From Sulfurimonas sp. (GTDB lineage: Bacteria > Campylobacterota > Campylobacteria > Campylobacterales > Sulfurimonadaceae): DNA of 6,259 nucleotides. Below are positions 5,027 to 6,259 of this stretch, piece after piece. A model generated the notes under the pieces. The model ran no database searches and had not been told where the DNA came from. It saw only the letters and a program-made list of their open reading frames with translations. The translations under genes and the position numbers were made by a program. How positions within the stretch are numbered: position 1 is the stretch's first letter; every line of letters starts with the position of its first letter. The stretch lies in contig NVXO02000014.1 in the NCBI GenBank assembly GCA_002733945.2, positions 13,936 through 20,194 on the forward strand. The letters are read 5' to 3'.

Positions 5027-5167
5027 TGGTTCCCTTTTCAAGACTGTAAATTTCAAGACCAGTCAAACAACTTTCCTTATTTTATAATGCCCCTAAAATC
5101 TAAGACAGTAATTCAGTAAAGTTTATTTTCAAAAAAGATAGAATAATATAAATTATAGAGATAAATT

Positions 5168-5443
5168 ATGAGCAGAAAAAAAAGTGACCAGAGGGAATAC
5201 CCTCATATATGTCAAGCACAATCCAAAAGTACACCAATGGTTCGATGTCAACAAAGGAACAAAAGTGCCCATAGGATTTTCTAAACATCCTATTTCAGGG
5301 ATCTCCGGAGAAATAATGCCCGTATTTTTGTTAGACTAAAAGAACAACCCTTATATTTTGTCTACAAGCGACAAGATTTATTTCCTATACTTATCGGCTT
5401 AAAGAAATTTTTCTCTCTCTTTTCAAAAGCAGTTAAATTGTAA
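5168..5443 (+). pseudogene. Unidentified gene broken by frame changes
   Basis: ATG at 5168 opens MSRKKS and stops at 5282. If one A is removed from the A8 run (5176-5183), it reads on as MSRKKVTRGNTLIYVKHNPK, then HQWFDVNKGTKVPIGFSKHP, ending EIMPVFLLD at TAA 5337-5339. The original frame then resumes with a credible continuation, LKEQPLYFVYKRQDLFPILI, then GLKKFFSLFSKAVKL, to TAA at 5441-5443. Together they suggest a former protein of roughly 90 residues. The alternative intact piece is a 51-codon ORF from GTG 5184. A weak AGAGAT site lies before the ATG. I do not recognise the family and assign no function. Part of the coding sequence (NKGTKVPI) is repeated inverted at 5514-5540. It lies between the DGC gene and narK, oriented with both. 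Confidence 0.45.
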
Positions 5444-5540
5444 ATTCTCATAAAATTGCTTGAAATATAATGATTAGGATTTAAATAATGGCTAAAAAAC
5501 TAAAAATTAAGTTCTATGGGCACTTTTGTACCTTTTTTGA
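5248..5540. repeat. 27-bp inverted repeat (25/27) bounding about 290 bp
   Basis: The left arm (5248-5274) contains ACAAAAGTGCCCATAG. The right arm (5514-5540) is its reverse complement, with two mismatches over 27 bases. The arms are separated by 239 bp that hold the end of the broken gene and AT-rich sequence. There is no obvious target duplication outside the arms. A further 6-bp hairpin, TGGGCA/TGCCCA, joins the right arm to the bases just after it (to 5550). It could be a miniature mobile element or an inverted partial duplication of the broken gene. Confidence 0.7.
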
Positions 5541-5552
5541 TTTATGCCCAAT

Positions 5553-5570
5553 ATGGATGAGGAACCTAAA
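5553..5570 (+). repeat. 18-bp word repeated from 547-564 (copy 2)
   Basis: The second exact copy of ATGGATGAGGAACCTAAA, 12 bases after the right arm of the 27-bp inverted repeat. Downstream sequence differs from copy 1, so homology stops sharply at the right edge. Confidence 0.6.
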
Positions 5571-5585
5571 ACTAAAATTTTTAAA

Positions 5586-5600
5586 ATTGATTATATCAAT
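5586..5600. promoter_or_regulatory. FNR/CRP-like palindrome upstream of narK
   Basis: ATTGAT-TAT-ATCAAT is a perfect palindrome. It resembles the FNR/CRP consensus TTGAT-N4-ATCAA but has a 3-base gap, and lies about 105 bases before the narK -10 box. A second AT-rich palindrome, GATTA-N5-TAATC, is at 5659-5673. Either could link narK to a CRP/FNR-type regulator, but both are in very AT-rich sequence. Confidence 0.3.
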
Positions 5601-5681
5601 AAAATTATTCTTTAATACAAAAATTGTATATTTTTTAATTTTTTAAAATCTTAAAATAGATTATTTTTTAATCAATATTTT

Positions 5682-5710
5682 TCTACATCCATTATGTTTT
5701 CAACTATAAT
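5682..5710 (+). promoter_or_regulatory. Promoter of the narK gene
   Basis: TCTACA (5682-5687, 4/6 to the -35 consensus) is 17 bases before a perfect TATAAT (5705-5710), 30 bases upstream of the ATG. narK therefore probably has its own promoter and is not just read through from the DGC gene. Confidence 0.6.
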
Positions 5711-5740
5711 TACACTATTAATTTATTTGGAGAATAGCAT

Positions 5741-6259
5741 ATGGCAAGTTTTAAAGCCCTCAAAGGGCAAGGAGATGCAAAGACACTTTTTGCTGCTTTT
5801 TTATATTTCGATTTTAGTTTTATGGTCTGGACAATGCTCGGACCCTTAGCAACAGAGATTAGTGAATCATTGGCTATACAAGGGTTTATTATAAGTGCTT
5901 CTCAAAAAGCAACTCTTCTGTCTGTTCCTATTTTGGCAGGTGCCCTGCTTCGTATTGTACTCGGTTTTGGAGTTGACAAATTTGGAGCTAAAAAAACAGC
6001 ACTTATGAGTCAAGCAATTGTTATTTCTGTTTTATTCTACGCATTTTTTAGAGGTGAAAGCATCACATACAACGAACTTTTAGTTGTTGCGACAGGATTA
6101 GGCTTTGCAGGAGCTTCCTTTGCAGTTGCACTGCCACAGGCTGGTCAATGGTATCCTCCAAAACTTCAAGGAATTGTACTTGGAATTGCAGGAGCAGGGA
6201 ATATAGGTGTTGTCATTGACTTTGTGTTCGCTCCAAAGATTGCAGAAATATGGGGATGG
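5741..6259 (+). CDS. narK: NarK-family nitrate/nitrite transporter, N-terminal part
   Basis: 173 residues of a major facilitator superfamily protein of the nitrate/nitrite porter group; the remainder (family members have about 12 membrane segments and 400 or more residues) lies past the window. The ATG is preceded by GGAGA at seven bases. FLYFDFSFMVWTMLGPLA (TM1), then VPILAGALLRIVLG with the conserved TM2 Arg that binds the anion, DKFGAKKT in the following loop (an MFS motif A equivalent), and GFAGASFAVALPQAGQWYPP with LGIAGAGNIG, the Gly-rich nitrate-signature region, are all present. It would move nitrate in, or exchange nitrate and nitrite, across the inner membrane for respiration or assimilation. 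Which of the two cannot be told without the neighbouring nitrate reductase genes. No defect is seen. Confidence 0.92.
   Translation, partial: MASFKALKGQGDAKTLFAAFLYFDFSFMVWTMLGPLATEISESLAIQGFIISASQKATLLSVPILAGALLRIVLGFGVDKFGAKKTALMSQAIVISVLFYAFFRGESITYNELLVVATGLGFAGASFAVALPQAGQWYPPKLQGIVLGIAGAGNIGVVIDFVFAPKIAEIWGW

Noticed and set aside
5029..5070. Possible terminator after the DGC gene (GACTG/CAGTC and repeated TTTCAAGAC)
   Set aside because: The stem is only 5 bp with a 13-base loop and no T-run. I see nothing convincing in the 5027-5167 gap.
5488..5646. 52-codon ORF (MAKKLKIKFY start) with AGGA eight bases upstream
   Set aside because: Composed mostly of Lys, Phe, Ile and Leu from AT-rich DNA, and covers the right arm of the inverted repeat and the 18-bp word. 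Kept only as a weak possibility.
1..6259. CRISPR arrays, tRNA or rRNA genes, retron or defence operons
   Set aside because: No regularly spaced repeats, no tRNA-like cloverleaf and no reverse transcriptase or nuclease gene were found. The only retroelement trace is the intron 3' end.

Overview
The window is AT-rich, with A/T-ending codons (AGA, TTA and ATA are common). It combines a FIST-domain sensor, a diguanylate cyclase and a NarK-type nitrate/nitrite transporter. This fits a respiratory Campylobacterota bacterium (Sulfurimonas, Sulfurovum or Arcobacter-like). The placement is inferred from composition and gene content, not from a marker gene.

Layout. 1-545 holds, on the minus strand, the start of a small helix-turn-helix-like gene with a near-consensus promoter, preceded by a short unidentified ORF that ends in a terminator-like hairpin. 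547-1055 is mobile-element debris: the last two domains (V and VI) of a group II intron fused to the C-terminal third of a DDE transposase. 1155-1540 carries a minus-strand XRE-type regulator with a TTG start. Its divergent promoter region has two copies of an AACGATATAT operator-like palindrome. 1550-2989 is a complete IS4-type insertion sequence with terminal inverted repeats. It sits inside a run of G residues that is present on both sides of the element. Its transposase appears to lack the segment carrying the first catalytic Asp.

3023-5026 is the functional core. A frame-broken leader ORF is followed by an intact FIST sensor gene and a GGDEF diguanylate cyclase gene that overlap by 8 bases (ATGCATAA), so they are probably translationally coupled. 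They form a two-gene module that senses a small molecule and makes cyclic di-GMP. Before the IS arrived, the XRE regulator and the leader/FIST/DGC unit were probably divergent neighbours sharing one operator region. The insertion separates that region from the operon and leaves a G-run abutting a TATAAT box.

5168-5646 contains an unrecognised gene broken by at least two frame changes and a 27-bp inverted repeat (25/27) spanning about 290 bp. An 18-bp word from the intron-remnant region (547-564) recurs here at 5553-5570. 5741-6259 is the start of a NarK-family transporter that runs off the window.

The main points for a second look are the IS insertion in a homopolymer G tract between a regulator and a c-di-GMP module, the internally deleted transposase, the truncated group II intron with repeats around its edges, and the unidentified frame-broken gene with its inverted repeat. 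I found no convincing wholly new system.
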